DNA of 14,424 bases from Lachnospiraceae bacterium (GCA_900769115.1 CAAGFJ010000020.1:1-14424); one strand, 5' to 3'. Counted from the stretch's first letter, positions 7,207 through 14,241 are shown. Numbers and translations: made by a program. The notes: a model not told the origin generated them from the sequence alone.

Positions 7207-7461
7207 TACAAAATTTTGCAAAAACTATATTTTTTTCGATCAATACATATCTTTTTCTTAATTTTTGAAACTTTTCTATCAAAATTCTTAATTCTATCGA
7301 TTAAATCTTCTTATTTACTTTTGTGAAAATTGGCATATTTTGCATTGTTTTTTTGATTATATCATACATTCCGATCAATATTTGTACATTATATTGGACA
7401 AGACGAGCATTTTAATAATACATGAACTATTTCCCATTCACAATACATAACATTCGCATTA
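7200..7461. other. AT-rich non-coding spacer
   Basis: There is no believable gene here, and the short frames in it are low-complexity. The stretch is markedly AT-rich. It holds operator copy 2 (7389-7401), an extended -10 element on the minus strand (TGATATAAT, 7356-7364) that could be a second promoter, and a repeated 9-mer CGATCAATA at 7237-7245 and 7372-7380. Confidence 0.6.
7389..7401 (-). promoter_or_regulatory. Candidate operator, copy 2 (TTATATTGGACAA)
   Basis: This is identical to the 13-mer at 7161-7173 and in the same orientation, 228 bases away. It lies just upstream of the candidate extended -10 promoter at 7356-7364. Two same-sense copies could support cooperative binding or looping by a dimeric or tetrameric XRE regulator. 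Confidence 0.5.
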
Positions 7462-8016
7462 TTATCTCATTGCAACAAAGAAACACATGAAGCTTACTTT
7501 GTCACTGGTTGCATTGCGATAGATATGCATCTGATCCGTTTCAAACCGAAACACCTGTGACTTCCCGACTACATGCTGCTCGCCACGACATTCCACTGTC
7601 ACCTCGCCATCCATCACAGCCAGATATTCCCGTGTCTTCTCTCCATGGCCACCACTGATATATTCCGCTCCGGGCTCAATATCGATCCGGTAGATCTCAA
7701 CCTGATGATTGTCTTCATATGGGAAACACGTCCATACACGATACTTTCCCTCTAATTCCTTCGTCGGGATCATTTTCTCTGGTGTTACCAGACAGGCATC
7801 CATGGGCGGTGCTGCAATCAGTTCCTGAAATGTGATCCGCATTCCACTCGTAATCTTACCTAACACGCCTAAGGATGGATTCGCTGTTCCTTTCTCAATC
7901 TGTGCCAGCATACTCTTGCTGACACCAGTCTGCTCTGCGACTGCATCTAAACTCATTCCCTTTGAGGTCCGTATCCGTTTCAAATTCATTGCTACATTGT
8001 GTGACAAATAATCCAT
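7462..8016 (-). CDS. XRE-family transcriptional regulator with C-terminal cupin domain (PuuR-like)
   Basis: This is a 184-residue cytoplasmic DNA-binding protein. A lambda-repressor-type helix-turn-helix is at about 8-65 (LKRIRTSKGMSLDAVAEQTGV, then SKSMLAQIEKG). A small-molecule-sensing cupin is at about 105-182, with His124, Glu130 and His164 at the usual ligand positions. Length and arrangement match E. coli PuuR (185 residues), the repressor of putrescine use, although the wider XRE-cupin family senses many compounds. It sits between two aminotransferase genes, and the spacer downstream has two copies of a PuuR-site-like motif, which supports a role in polyamine/GABA control. The ATG at 8016 has AAGGAG a little far upstream (13 bases) and a closer GAAGG. 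The effector is not known. Confidence 0.88.
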   Translation of the reverse strand: MDYLSHNVAMNLKRIRTSKGMSLDAVAEQTGVSKSMLAQIEKGTANPSLGVLGKITSGMRITFQELIAAPPMDACLVTPEKMIPTKELEGKYRVWTCFPYEDNHQVEIYRIDIEPGAEYISGGHGEKTREYLAVMDGEVTVECRGEQHVVGKSQVFRFETDQMHIYRNATSDKVSFMCFFVAMR

Positions 8017-8049
8017 ACCTATACCTTCGCTCCTTGTATCTCTTTAGCG

Positions 8050-8076
8050 AAAAACAGCGGCTGCATACAGCCGCTG
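8050..8076 (-). terminator. Intrinsic terminator between gabT and the XRE-cupin gene
   Basis: On the minus strand a perfect 9-bp GC-rich stem (CAGCGGCTG, 4-base loop, CAGCCGCTG) is followed by TTTTT. It would end the gabT transcript. It also lies downstream of the predicted XRE-cupin promoter, so it may attenuate that gene. Confidence 0.85.
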
Positions 8077-8102
8077 CCTTCTAAAAAGTTTCCTTTATAT
8101 CT

Positions 8103-8131
8103 ATTATGACATATACGGTACGTCAGTGCAA
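8103..8131 (-). promoter_or_regulatory. Candidate promoter of the XRE-cupin gene
   Basis: On the minus strand TTGCAC (8126-8131), a 17-base spacer and CATAAT (8103-8108) are seen. The start point at about 8096 would put the terminator hairpin in the 5' leader. Confidence 0.5.
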
Positions 8132-8146
8132 GACAGATTGCACACA

Positions 8147-9505
8147 TCATTTGCTGCTGCACTCTTTCACTGCAGCCTCAAATATGTCAAGACCTGCTTC
8201 CAACTGCTCATCAGTAATAACAAGTGGTGCCAGGAATCGAATGACATTGTTATAGGTTCCGGCTCCCTCCACCAGCAATCCGTTCTTTGCACAGGTCTGT
8301 ATGATATCCGCTGTCAATGCTGCATCCGGCTCCTTCGTCTCCGGATCTTTCACGAACTCAATACCAATCATGCCACCAAGACCACGCACATCACCAACCA
8401 CAGGATATTTCTTTTGTATCTCTTTATAACGAGCCGTTACCTTCTTACCAATCTCAACGGAACGATCTGCTAAATGATCCCGCTCCATGATCTCAATCGT
8501 CTTAAGGGATGCTGCACAAGCAAGTGGATTACCGCAATATGTACCACCGATCGTACCAGGAGCAACCCCTTCCATTACCTCGGCTCTTGCAATAATGGCA
8601 GATAACGGAACGCCTGCAGCAATGGACTTCGCTGTTGCAATGATATCCGGCTCCACACCCGCCTCTTTCCAATACTCGGATGCAAACATACGACCGGTAC
8701 GGCAGAATCCGGACTGTACCTCATCTGCGATCAGTAAAATACCATTGTCATCACAGATCTTGCGAACCGCCTTAATCCATTCGATTGGTGCCGGAATGAA
8801 TCCACCTTCACCCTGTAATGGCTCTACTACAATCGCTGCAATCGTATCTGCCGCTGCACACTGTTCAAAAACTGCTTTGATAGAATCAATATAGTATTCT
8901 ACTTCCTTCTCTTCCGGAAGACCTTCCGGATTTCTATAATAATATGGGAACTGTGCACGGAACACACCATCTGCTAACGGTCCCATACCTGCTGCATACG
9001 CCTTCTTAGAAGTCATAGTCATCGTATAATAGGTTCTTCCATGAAAGGCTCCAGAGAAAACAATGATATTTGACCGTCCGGTATATCCCTTTGCAACCTT
9101 GACTGCATTTTCATCCGCCTCTGCACCACTGTTAGCAAAGAATACCTTCTTCTTATCACCCTTAACCGGTGCAATAGATCCCAGCTTCTCAGCCAGTGCC
9201 ACATAGCCCTCATGCGTCACAACATTAAACATACCATGAAAATACTTGTCTGCCTGTGCCTTTACTGCCTCTACAACCTCCGGCTGTGAGAAGCCGATAT
9301 TCAACACACCAACACCGCCAATCCAGTCAAGGAACTTATTGCCATCCACATCCTCGATCATGGCACCCTCGCCCCGTTCAATGACAACCGGATAACTGCA
9401 ACGGATCGCGGATGGTACGGCTGCTTCTCTTCGATCAATGATAGCCTGTGCTTTTGGTCCCGGTAACGTCTCTGTGATTATTTTTGGTAAATCTGTTCTT
9501 AACAT
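8147..9505 (-). CDS. gabT: 4-aminobutyrate (GABA)-type aminotransferase
   Basis: This is a 452-residue class III PLP aminotransferase of the GabT branch. It would convert GABA and 2-oxoglutarate (or pyruvate) to succinate semialdehyde and an amino acid. Features seen, numbered from the chosen start, are ANSGAEADENAVKVAK (124-139), FSGAFHGRTYYTMTMTSK (150-167), Asp261 in IADEVQSGFCRTG and the Schiff-base Lys293 in ATAKSIAAGVP. The ATG at 9505 was chosen over an upstream one at 9598 because AGGAGG precedes it at good spacing and the family's N-terminus begins there. It is transcribed divergently from a PucR-type regulator gene, as GabT genes are linked to a PucR-type GabR in Corynebacterium. 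No succinate-semialdehyde dehydrogenase is adjacent. Related omega-amino acids such as beta-alanine, taurine or 5-aminovalerate remain possible substrates. Confidence 0.85.
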   Translation of the reverse strand: MLRTDLPKIITETLPGPKAQAIIDRREAAVPSAIRCSYPVVIERGEGAMIEDVDGNKFLDWIGGVGVLNIGFSQPEVVEAVKAQADKYFHGMFNVVTHEGYVALAEKLGSIAPVKGDKKKVFFANSGAEADENAVKVAKGYTGRSNIIVFSGAFHGRTYYTMTMTSKKAYAAGMGPLADGVFRAQFPYYYRNPEGLPEEKEVEYYIDSIKAVFEQCAAADTIAAIVVEPLQGEGGFIPAPIEWIKAVRKICDDNGILLIADEVQSGFCRTGRMFASEYWKEAGVEPDIIATAKSIAAGVPLSAIIARAEVMEGVAPGTIGGTYCGNPLACAASLKTIEIMERDHLADRSVEIGKKVTARYKEIQKKYPVVGDVRGLGGMIGIEFVKDPETKEPDAALTADIIQTCAKNGLLVEGAGTYNNVIRFLAPLVITDEQLEAGLDIFEAAVKECSSK

Positions 9506-9536
9506 ACTGCATTCCTCCTGTACACTTTGCATTTGT

Positions 9537-9599
9537 GGTGCAAAACCATATATCTTACTATAGATTGTTGTATGCATCCGCATATTAGCATTTTGCACC
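9537..9599 (-). repeat. Inverted repeat in the gabT leader (GGTGCAAAA arms)
   Basis: The 9-base arms GGTGCAAAA (9537-9545) and TTTTGCACC (9591-9599) are exact complements, separated by 45 bases, just upstream of the gabT ribosome binding site. In RNA they could close a large loop. As DNA they could be paired protein sites. The role is unknown. Confidence 0.5.
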
Positions 9600-9616
9600 T
9601 TTATGTCATTATAAAG

Positions 9617-9657
9617 AAAAAAGGACCACGATATATACTAAGTACACCGTTGTCCTT
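9617..9657 (-). terminator. Terminator-like hairpin in the gabT leader
   Basis: On the minus strand AAGGACaACG pairs with CGTgGTCCTT (one mismatch) around a loop, followed by six T. It lies about 110 bases before the gabT start and about 80 bases after the predicted gabT transcription start, so it looks like a leader attenuator. Confidence 0.65.
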
Positions 9658-9703
9658 AACTGCTTATAAGTATGCCACAGTTTCCTTTGGATTACCATAT
9701 TCC

Positions 9704-9745
9704 GTCAGCACAACATTTTTCACATCAGTTGTGCTGTCAGCACAA
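9704..9745. promoter_or_regulatory. Palindromic operator between gabT and the PucR-family gene
   Basis: A perfect 17-bp palindrome (TTGTGCTG, T, CAGCACAA) lies at 9729-9745, and an extra half-site TCAGCACAA is at 9705-9713, exactly 32 bases (about three helical turns) from the matching half of the palindrome. It abuts the candidate gabT -10 box and ends 8 bases before the regulator gene's -35 box. The divergently encoded PucR-family protein is the most likely binder (inferred). Confidence 0.65.
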
Positions 9746-9771
9746 TATACCATTTGACATTTATTATACAA
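9744..9771 (-). promoter_or_regulatory. Candidate gabT promoter
   Basis: On the minus strand TTGTAT (9766-9771), a 16-base spacer and TATATT (9744-9749) are seen. It overlaps the divergent PucR-family promoter and touches the palindrome, so one bound regulator could affect both genes. Confidence 0.45.
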
Positions 9772-9782
9772 AGTAGTATTCT
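9754..9782 (+). promoter_or_regulatory. Promoter of the PucR-family gene
   Basis: TTGACA (9754-9759), a 17-base spacer and TATTCT (9777-9782) match sigma-A consensus well. The palindromic operator lies directly upstream. Confidence 0.6.
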
Positions 9783-9869
9783 CCTTACAAATGCAACTGC
9801 CGGCACAATTCACCGGATTTCATGATACAATCCGTGTGACATATTACACATAGACAAAGGAGGCTCTTT

Positions 9870-11027
9870 ATGTCTTTAATTTTAAAGGATGTTTTTGAAG
9901 ATACCAAAAGAATCTATGGTTTAGAACTGCTTGCCGGAAGTAAAGGTCTGTCCGGTATTATGAACTGGGTCTATCTTGCAGAGGACGCAACCGCATCAGA
10001 CTTTCTAAGTCCCGGTCAGCTTGTCATTACAACCGGGGTCAGCCGTCCCCATTCCTCTGCCTGGCTATCTGAACTCATACAGATGCTGATACAGGCACAC
10101 ACCTGTGGTCTGATCATTAATGTTGGGAATTATATCACCGAAGAAGATATTACCAAAGAGATCCGGCAGTTATGTGAGGATTCCGATTATCCATTATTTA
10201 TCATGCCCTGGAAGACACATATTGCTGACATCACACATGATTATTACAACCGGATCTTTGCCGATAACCAGACCGAACAGACACTTACGAATGCCTTCCT
10301 GAATCTGGTTCGCACTCCCTTTGACACCTCCTATAGTGTATCTGTATTAGAAGAATACGGTTATTCCGCTCATCAGCCATACGGCATCTTATACCTGCAG
10401 GCAGACGAATGGAATACGGATACCGCACGGAATATATCCCGTACTGCCAAGGCTGCACATCCACAATGCCACATCTGTATCACCAGACAGTATCTTGCCA
10501 TTATCATTCCCCAGCCGGATACTGCCGAATTGTCCGATATGGCAGAAGCACTTCTCCATACCCATACTCTGCACGCACCAGACAGCAGTCTGTATATCGG
10601 AATCAGTAACACCTGTAACGGATTCGATGTATTCGCCAGATCCTTCTATTATGCCAAGTCTGCCGCTTGCATTGCACACTACCGGCAACAGGCGATATGC
10701 AACTTTGACAACTTAGGCTTCTATAAGGTACTGCTCTCTGTCAGTGACCGCACATTATTAAAGGATTATGTCCGGCAAATGTTAGGCCCTGTATTCGATT
10801 ATGATGAACAGCACCACAGCAGCTACACGGATACCCTTTATCAGTACCTGCTTTGTGACGGCAGTATTCTCCGCATTGCAGATGCCCTGTACTGCCACCG
10901 CAATACGGTCAATTACCGGGTTAAATTACTGAAAGAAACCCTGCATTATCAATTAGACGATCCGCAGACCCGTTGCGAACTGCTGATTGCCTACCAGATT
11001 CAGGAATTCCTGACGTTAGACCTCTGA
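9870..11027 (+). CDS. PucR-family transcriptional regulator
   Basis: This is a 385-residue cytoplasmic regulator. The N-terminal PucR sensor domain covers about 1-125 (begins LKDVFEDTKRIYGLELLAGSKGLSGIMNWVYLAE, with PGQLVITTG at 48-56). The C-terminal PucR-type helix-turn-helix is at about 330-383 (ILRIADALYCHRNTVNYRVKLLKE). The middle segment is poorly conserved by eye but matches the usual layout. The ATG at 9870 has AAAGGAGG 6 bases upstream. It is divergent from gabT, and PucR-type proteins (for example GabR of Corynebacterium glutamicum) are known activators of GABA genes, so control of gabT is the best guess. Its 3' end overlaps the convergent YbaK-family gene by 12 bases. The effector is unknown. 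Confidence 0.88.
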   Translation: MSLILKDVFEDTKRIYGLELLAGSKGLSGIMNWVYLAEDATASDFLSPGQLVITTGVSRPHSSAWLSELIQMLIQAHTCGLIINVGNYITEEDITKEIRQLCEDSDYPLFIMPWKTHIADITHDYYNRIFADNQTEQTLTNAFLNLVRTPFDTSYSVSVLEEYGYSAHQPYGILYLQADEWNTDTARNISRTAKAAHPQCHICITRQYLAIIIPQPDTAELSDMAEALLHTHTLHAPDSSLYIGISNTCNGFDVFARSFYYAKSAACIAHYRQQAICNFDNLGFYKVLLSVSDRTLLKDYVRQMLGPVFDYDEQHHSSYTDTLYQYLLCDGSILRIADALYCHRNTVNYRVKLLKETLHYQLDDPQTRCELLIAYQIQEFLTLDL

Positions 11028-11495
11028 CTCCGGTTCTTTACAGACATCTACCCATCCATCTGCTCTAGAAGCCTGTTCTAACTCTGCGATTGTAAGCTTC
11101 ACCGCACTGTGATCATTTCCTGCCGCTGGATATACCGTATCGAACCGTTTCAGGCTTTCATCTAGGTACACCTTCACGCCATCCTTGATACCAAACGGAC
11201 ATACACCGCCCGGTGCATGTCCGATCCACTCTTCTACCTGATCGTATGGAATCATTTTCGCCTTCACATGAAAGGTATTCTTGAACTTCTTATTATCTAC
11301 TCTAGCCATTCCCTCGATCAGAATCAGAATGGCTTCCTCTCCCACTAAGAAGGACATCGTCTTTGCAATTCTGCCCGGCTCCACACCAACGGCTTCTGCT
11401 GCCATGGCAACGGTAGCTGTGAACGCCTCAAATTCTATTACATGGTCAAGAAATCCTTTCTCCTCTAAATATGCTTTTGCTTTCTCGATTGACAT
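11016..11495 (-). CDS. YbaK/EbsC-family aminoacyl-tRNA deacylase
   Basis: This is a 159-residue single-domain protein of the YbaK/ProX editing family, which hydrolyses mischarged tRNAs such as Cys- or Ala-tRNA(Pro). The conserved lysine is at about 45 (GRIAKTMSFLV) and the family's glycine-proline loop is at 95-102 (PGGVCPFG). The AAGNDHSAVKLTIAEL segment (124-139) is also typical. The start at 11495 was chosen because GGGAG lies about 9 bases upstream and the family N-terminus begins there. An in-frame upstream ATG at 11540 would add 15 poorly fitting residues. It converges on the PucR-family gene and looks like an independent housekeeping gene. Which mischarged tRNA it edits cannot be told. 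Confidence 0.87.
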   Translation of the reverse strand: MSIEKAKAYLEEKGFLDHVIEFEAFTATVAMAAEAVGVEPGRIAKTMSFLVGEEAILILIEGMARVDNKKFKNTFHVKAKMIPYDQVEEWIGHAPGGVCPFGIKDGVKVYLDESLKRFDTVYPAAGNDHSAVKLTIAELEQASRADGWVDVCKEPESEV

Positions 11496-11638
11496 ATCGT
11501 TAATCTCCCTTCCTCTTTTGCTCAGGCACATCCCATACACCTACTAAATGTCTAAATTTCTTTCAAACTCCACAAAACTATGATACCATACAAATAGAAC
11601 TTTTTACAGTTTCATTAATTTCAAAGGAGAAGACAAAT

Positions 11639-12727
11639 ATGAAAAAAAGTAAACTATTTTTAGCCGTTTGTGCAATTGTGTTATGTGCCATCCCGGCAAA
11701 GACCGCATTTGCCTCTAACTCAGACCCGCTTACCGCAAGTGAAATGCAATCTGCCAAGACCACAGCTTTTGGCACACCTGGCACCTATGTATGGGAAGAT
11801 AACGACACTCCTCTGCTCACTAAGGTTGTTCTTCCTGCAGATGGTATGCTGACCGCCACGATGGATAAGCCATCAAGCACCACCTTTGGCATGTTGAATA
11901 TCGACTTTTACCTGTTCGATGCCAATGGAAAATGCATGCGTCATTACAGAGATGAAGAAGATACAAGAACAACTGCTATCTGGAAATGCGGTCTGACAGC
12001 CGGAACCTACTATATCAAAGAAGATGTTCAAAACTGGGTAAGCTCCGCACAGTCTAAGACATATAATTTCACATTTTCTGCAGGAGATTTCTACGAGAAG
12101 GAAAACAACAACTCCAAAGAAAATGCAAATGTGATCCAGACAGACAAGACATATATCGGCGAGTTTGGGGATGGATTCTCTAATATTGATTCTGATGAGC
12201 TTCGCGACAAGCACGATATCTACAAGGTCAATCTGATAAAGGGCTGGACTTACCATGTAGAGATCACCAACTTGCAGGGAACTTCTATATCCTGCCTTCT
12301 TACACAGGATATGGCATTAGGCAGTCTTTCTGAATTAGGAACCAATAAGGATATTGTTGCTCCTTATACCGGAACCTACTATGTACAGATATACAATTAC
12401 GGTAACGATCAATATGAATATACACTTGATGTTAAGACCGTTGCCCCGATTGGCACCAAGATTACTAAGATCCGGAAAGGCAAGAAATCCTTAACGATAT
12501 CCTGGAACAAGCAGGATATAAACGGTTACGAGATTGCTTACAGTACCAATAAGAACTTCAAGAAATCTACCACGAAAAAGGTAACAAGCGGTTCGAAGAA
12601 GAAGCTTACGATCAAGAAATTAAAGAGCAACAAGAAGTATTATGTACGAATCCGTACCTACCGCAAGATCGGTTCTACCACCTACTATTCAAAATGGTCA
12701 GCCGCCAAAAACGGAAAAACAAAATAA
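11639..12727 (+). CDS. Secreted protein with two PPC-like beta domains and a fibronectin type III domain
   Basis: This is a 362-residue exported protein of unknown role. A signal peptide is clear at 1-26: Lys-rich start, hydrophobic core LFLAVCAIVLCAIPA and a likely cleavage after AFA. Two beta-rich segments (about 40-148 and 152-266) resemble bacterial pre-peptidase C-terminal (PPC) domains: each ends in a GTYYI/GTYYV-type strand, and the second begins EKENNNSKENANVI. Residues about 270-362 are a very Lys-rich fibronectin type III domain (LTISWNKQDINGYEIAYSTN, KKYYVRIRTYRKIGSTTYYSKWS). It has no catalytic domain, no LPXTG anchor and no late membrane span, so it is probably released or bound to the wall by charge. 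The ATG has AAAGGAG 9 bases upstream. Nothing links it to the neighbouring metabolic genes. Confidence 0.8.
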   Translation: MKKSKLFLAVCAIVLCAIPAKTAFASNSDPLTASEMQSAKTTAFGTPGTYVWEDNDTPLLTKVVLPADGMLTATMDKPSSTTFGMLNIDFYLFDANGKCMRHYRDEEDTRTTAIWKCGLTAGTYYIKEDVQNWVSSAQSKTYNFTFSAGDFYEKENNNSKENANVIQTDKTYIGEFGDGFSNIDSDELRDKHDIYKVNLIKGWTYHVEITNLQGTSISCLLTQDMALGSLSELGTNKDIVAPYTGTYYVQIYNYGNDQYEYTLDVKTVAPIGTKITKIRKGKKSLTISWNKQDINGYEIAYSTNKNFKKSTTKKVTSGSKKKLTIKKLKSNKKYYVRIRTYRKIGSTTYYSKWSAAKNGKTK

Positions 12728-12744
12728 AATAACAAAACTTTTTC

Positions 12745-12773
12745 TTGTGTAATTGGCACAATGATATTAAAAT
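12745..12773 (+). promoter_or_regulatory. Candidate promoter of aspartate kinase
   Basis: TTGTGT (12745-12750), a 17-base spacer and TAAAAT (12768-12773) are seen, with the start at about 12780. The leader of under 40 bases has no room for a lysine riboswitch. Confidence 0.5.
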
Positions 12774-12817
12774 AGATGTGGTTTATAAACAATAATATAA
12801 TTTTAGGAAGGTTTATT

Positions 12818-14134
12818 ATGAAAAAAGTTGTTAAATTCGGTGGAAGTTCTTTGGCCAGCGCAGAACAGTTCAAAAAAGTTGGCAATATCATTCACGCAGA
12901 TGAAAGCCGCGTATATGTGGTTCCATCCGCTCCTGGTAAGCGTTTTGATGAGGATATCAAAGTAACAGATATGTTACTGCACGCTTACGAAAGTGCCAGC
13001 GAGGGCAAAGATATTAAAGAAGAAATGGACGCAATCAAGGCAAGATATGACGAGATCATTACCGGCTTAGAGCTCAAAGATTTCAGTTTGGATCAGGATT
13101 TTGAAGAGATCACCAAGCTCTTAACCGAGAATCCACAGAAAGACTTTGCCGCTTCCCGTGGTGAATTCTTAAATGGTAAGATCATGGCTGCCTACCTTGG
13201 CATTGATTTCATTGACTCTGCTGAAGTAATCTACTTCAATGAAGAAGGCAATTTGAATGATTATAAGACATATAAGAGATTAGGCGAGCGTCTTTCCCAG
13301 TGTGAAAGAGCGGTTATCCCTGGTTTCTACGGAATGGGCAAAGATGGTAACATCAAGACATTTTCCCGTGGTGGTTCTGACGTAACCGGTTCTATTGTAG
13401 CAAGAGCAAGCAAAGCCGATGTATATGAGAACTGGACCGATGTATCCGGCTTCTTAGTTGCGGATCCTCGTATCGTACCAGATCCAAAGCCAATCAAATA
13501 CATTACTTACCGTGAGCTTCGTGAGTTATCTTACATGGGTGCTTCTGTACTCCATGAGGATGCGATCTTCCCTGTTCGCAGCTGTGGTATTCCAATCAAT
13601 ATCAAGAATACCAACGCTCCGGAAGATGCCGGCACCTGGATCGTAGAGAGCACCTGCAAGAAGCAGGATTATGTAGTAACCGGTATTGCCGGCAAAAAGG
13701 ATTTCTGTACCATCTTCATTTCCAAAGCAATGATGAATGCAGAGATCGGCTTTGGTCGTAAAGTATTGCAGGCATTTGAGGAGAACAATATTTCCTTCGA
13801 GCATATGCCATCCGGTATCGACACTATGACTATCGTTGTACACGCAGACGAATTCATGGATAAGGAACAGAGTGTCGTATCTGCTATTCATCGTCTTGCT
13901 GAACCAGATTCTGTTGAGATCGAATCCGGTCTTGCCTTAATCGCCGTTGTAGGCCGTGGCATGAAGTCTGCAAGTGGTACTGCAGGTAAGTTGTTTACTG
14001 CTCTTGCACACAAGGGCATCAATATTAAAATGATTGATCAGGGCTCTTCTGAGCTTAATATCATCATTGGTGTTGAGAATAAAGATTTTGAACCAGCAAT
14101 TGAAGCGATCTATAAAACCTTTATCACAAAGTAA
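12818..14134 (+). CDS. Aspartate kinase (two C-terminal ACT domains)
   Basis: This 438-residue enzyme phosphorylates L-aspartate with ATP, the first step to lysine, methionine and threonine. The kinase domain covers about 1-285: KFGGSS at 6-11, ASRGEFLNGKIMAAYLG (110-126) and FSRGGSDVTGSIVARA (184-199). Two ACT regulatory domains follow: about 300-360 (VTGIAGKKDFCTIFIS onward) and 370-438 (LALIAVVGRGMKSASGTAGKLFTAL onward). The form resembles the Bacillus YclM / E. coli LysC type rather than the alpha/beta overlapping type. The ATG at 12818 has AGGAAGG 6 bases upstream; the frame's earlier ATG at 12776 lacks a site. It probably responds to amino acid end products through the ACT domains; which one is unknown. 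A dispersed repeat begins 7 bases after its stop codon. Confidence 0.93.
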   Translation: MKKVVKFGGSSLASAEQFKKVGNIIHADESRVYVVPSAPGKRFDEDIKVTDMLLHAYESASEGKDIKEEMDAIKARYDEIITGLELKDFSLDQDFEEITKLLTENPQKDFAASRGEFLNGKIMAAYLGIDFIDSAEVIYFNEEGNLNDYKTYKRLGERLSQCERAVIPGFYGMGKDGNIKTFSRGGSDVTGSIVARASKADVYENWTDVSGFLVADPRIVPDPKPIKYITYRELRELSYMGASVLHEDAIFPVRSCGIPINIKNTNAPEDAGTWIVESTCKKQDYVVTGIAGKKDFCTIFISKAMMNAEIGFGRKVLQAFEENNISFEHMPSGIDTMTIVVHADEFMDKEQSVVSAIHRLAEPDSVEIESGLALIAVVGRGMKSASGTAGKLFTALAHKGINIKMIDQGSSELNIIIGVENKDFEPAIEAIYKTFITK

Positions 14135-14141
14135 ACTTATC

Positions 14142-14241
14142 CCCTTGCACAGCGTAAGTGACGGACGCGTGAAATACCAGGTTATGAATCGGTTGTTTGG
14201 ATATAACATTATCAATGTAGTCGCTATTCATCACACGCAGC
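14142..14241 (-). repeat. Dispersed intergenic repeat, copy B
   Basis: The reverse complement of this stretch matches positions 1-110, with a shared 20-base block next to the aspartate kinase end. It starts 7 bases after the stop codon of aspartate kinase. Relative to its upstream gene it has the same direction as copy A relative to the acetyltransferase gene, so both genes are followed by the same sequence. Confidence 0.8.

Noticed and set aside
6900..7326. Plus-strand frames upstream of the ArgD-like gene
   Set aside because: They lie across its promoter, operator and terminator in AT-rich DNA and give low-complexity translations without start signals.
9600..9740. Known riboswitch class in the gabT leader
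   Set aside because: There are about 80 structured bases before the terminator hairpin, but I could not match them to any aptamer core I know, so only the hairpin is reported.
9527..9757. 76-residue plus-strand frame in the gabT/PucR intergenic region
   Set aside because: It covers the terminator hairpin, inverted repeat and operators and has no recognisable protein features.
12728..12817. Lysine riboswitch before aspartate kinase
   Set aside because: The leader after the predicted promoter is under 40 bases, far too short for the lysine aptamer, and no core motif is seen.
13937..14215. 92-residue minus-strand frame at the end of aspartate kinase
   Set aside because: It starts in repeat copy B and then runs antisense to aspartate kinase. 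Its resemblance to the left-edge frame comes only from the shared DNA repeat.
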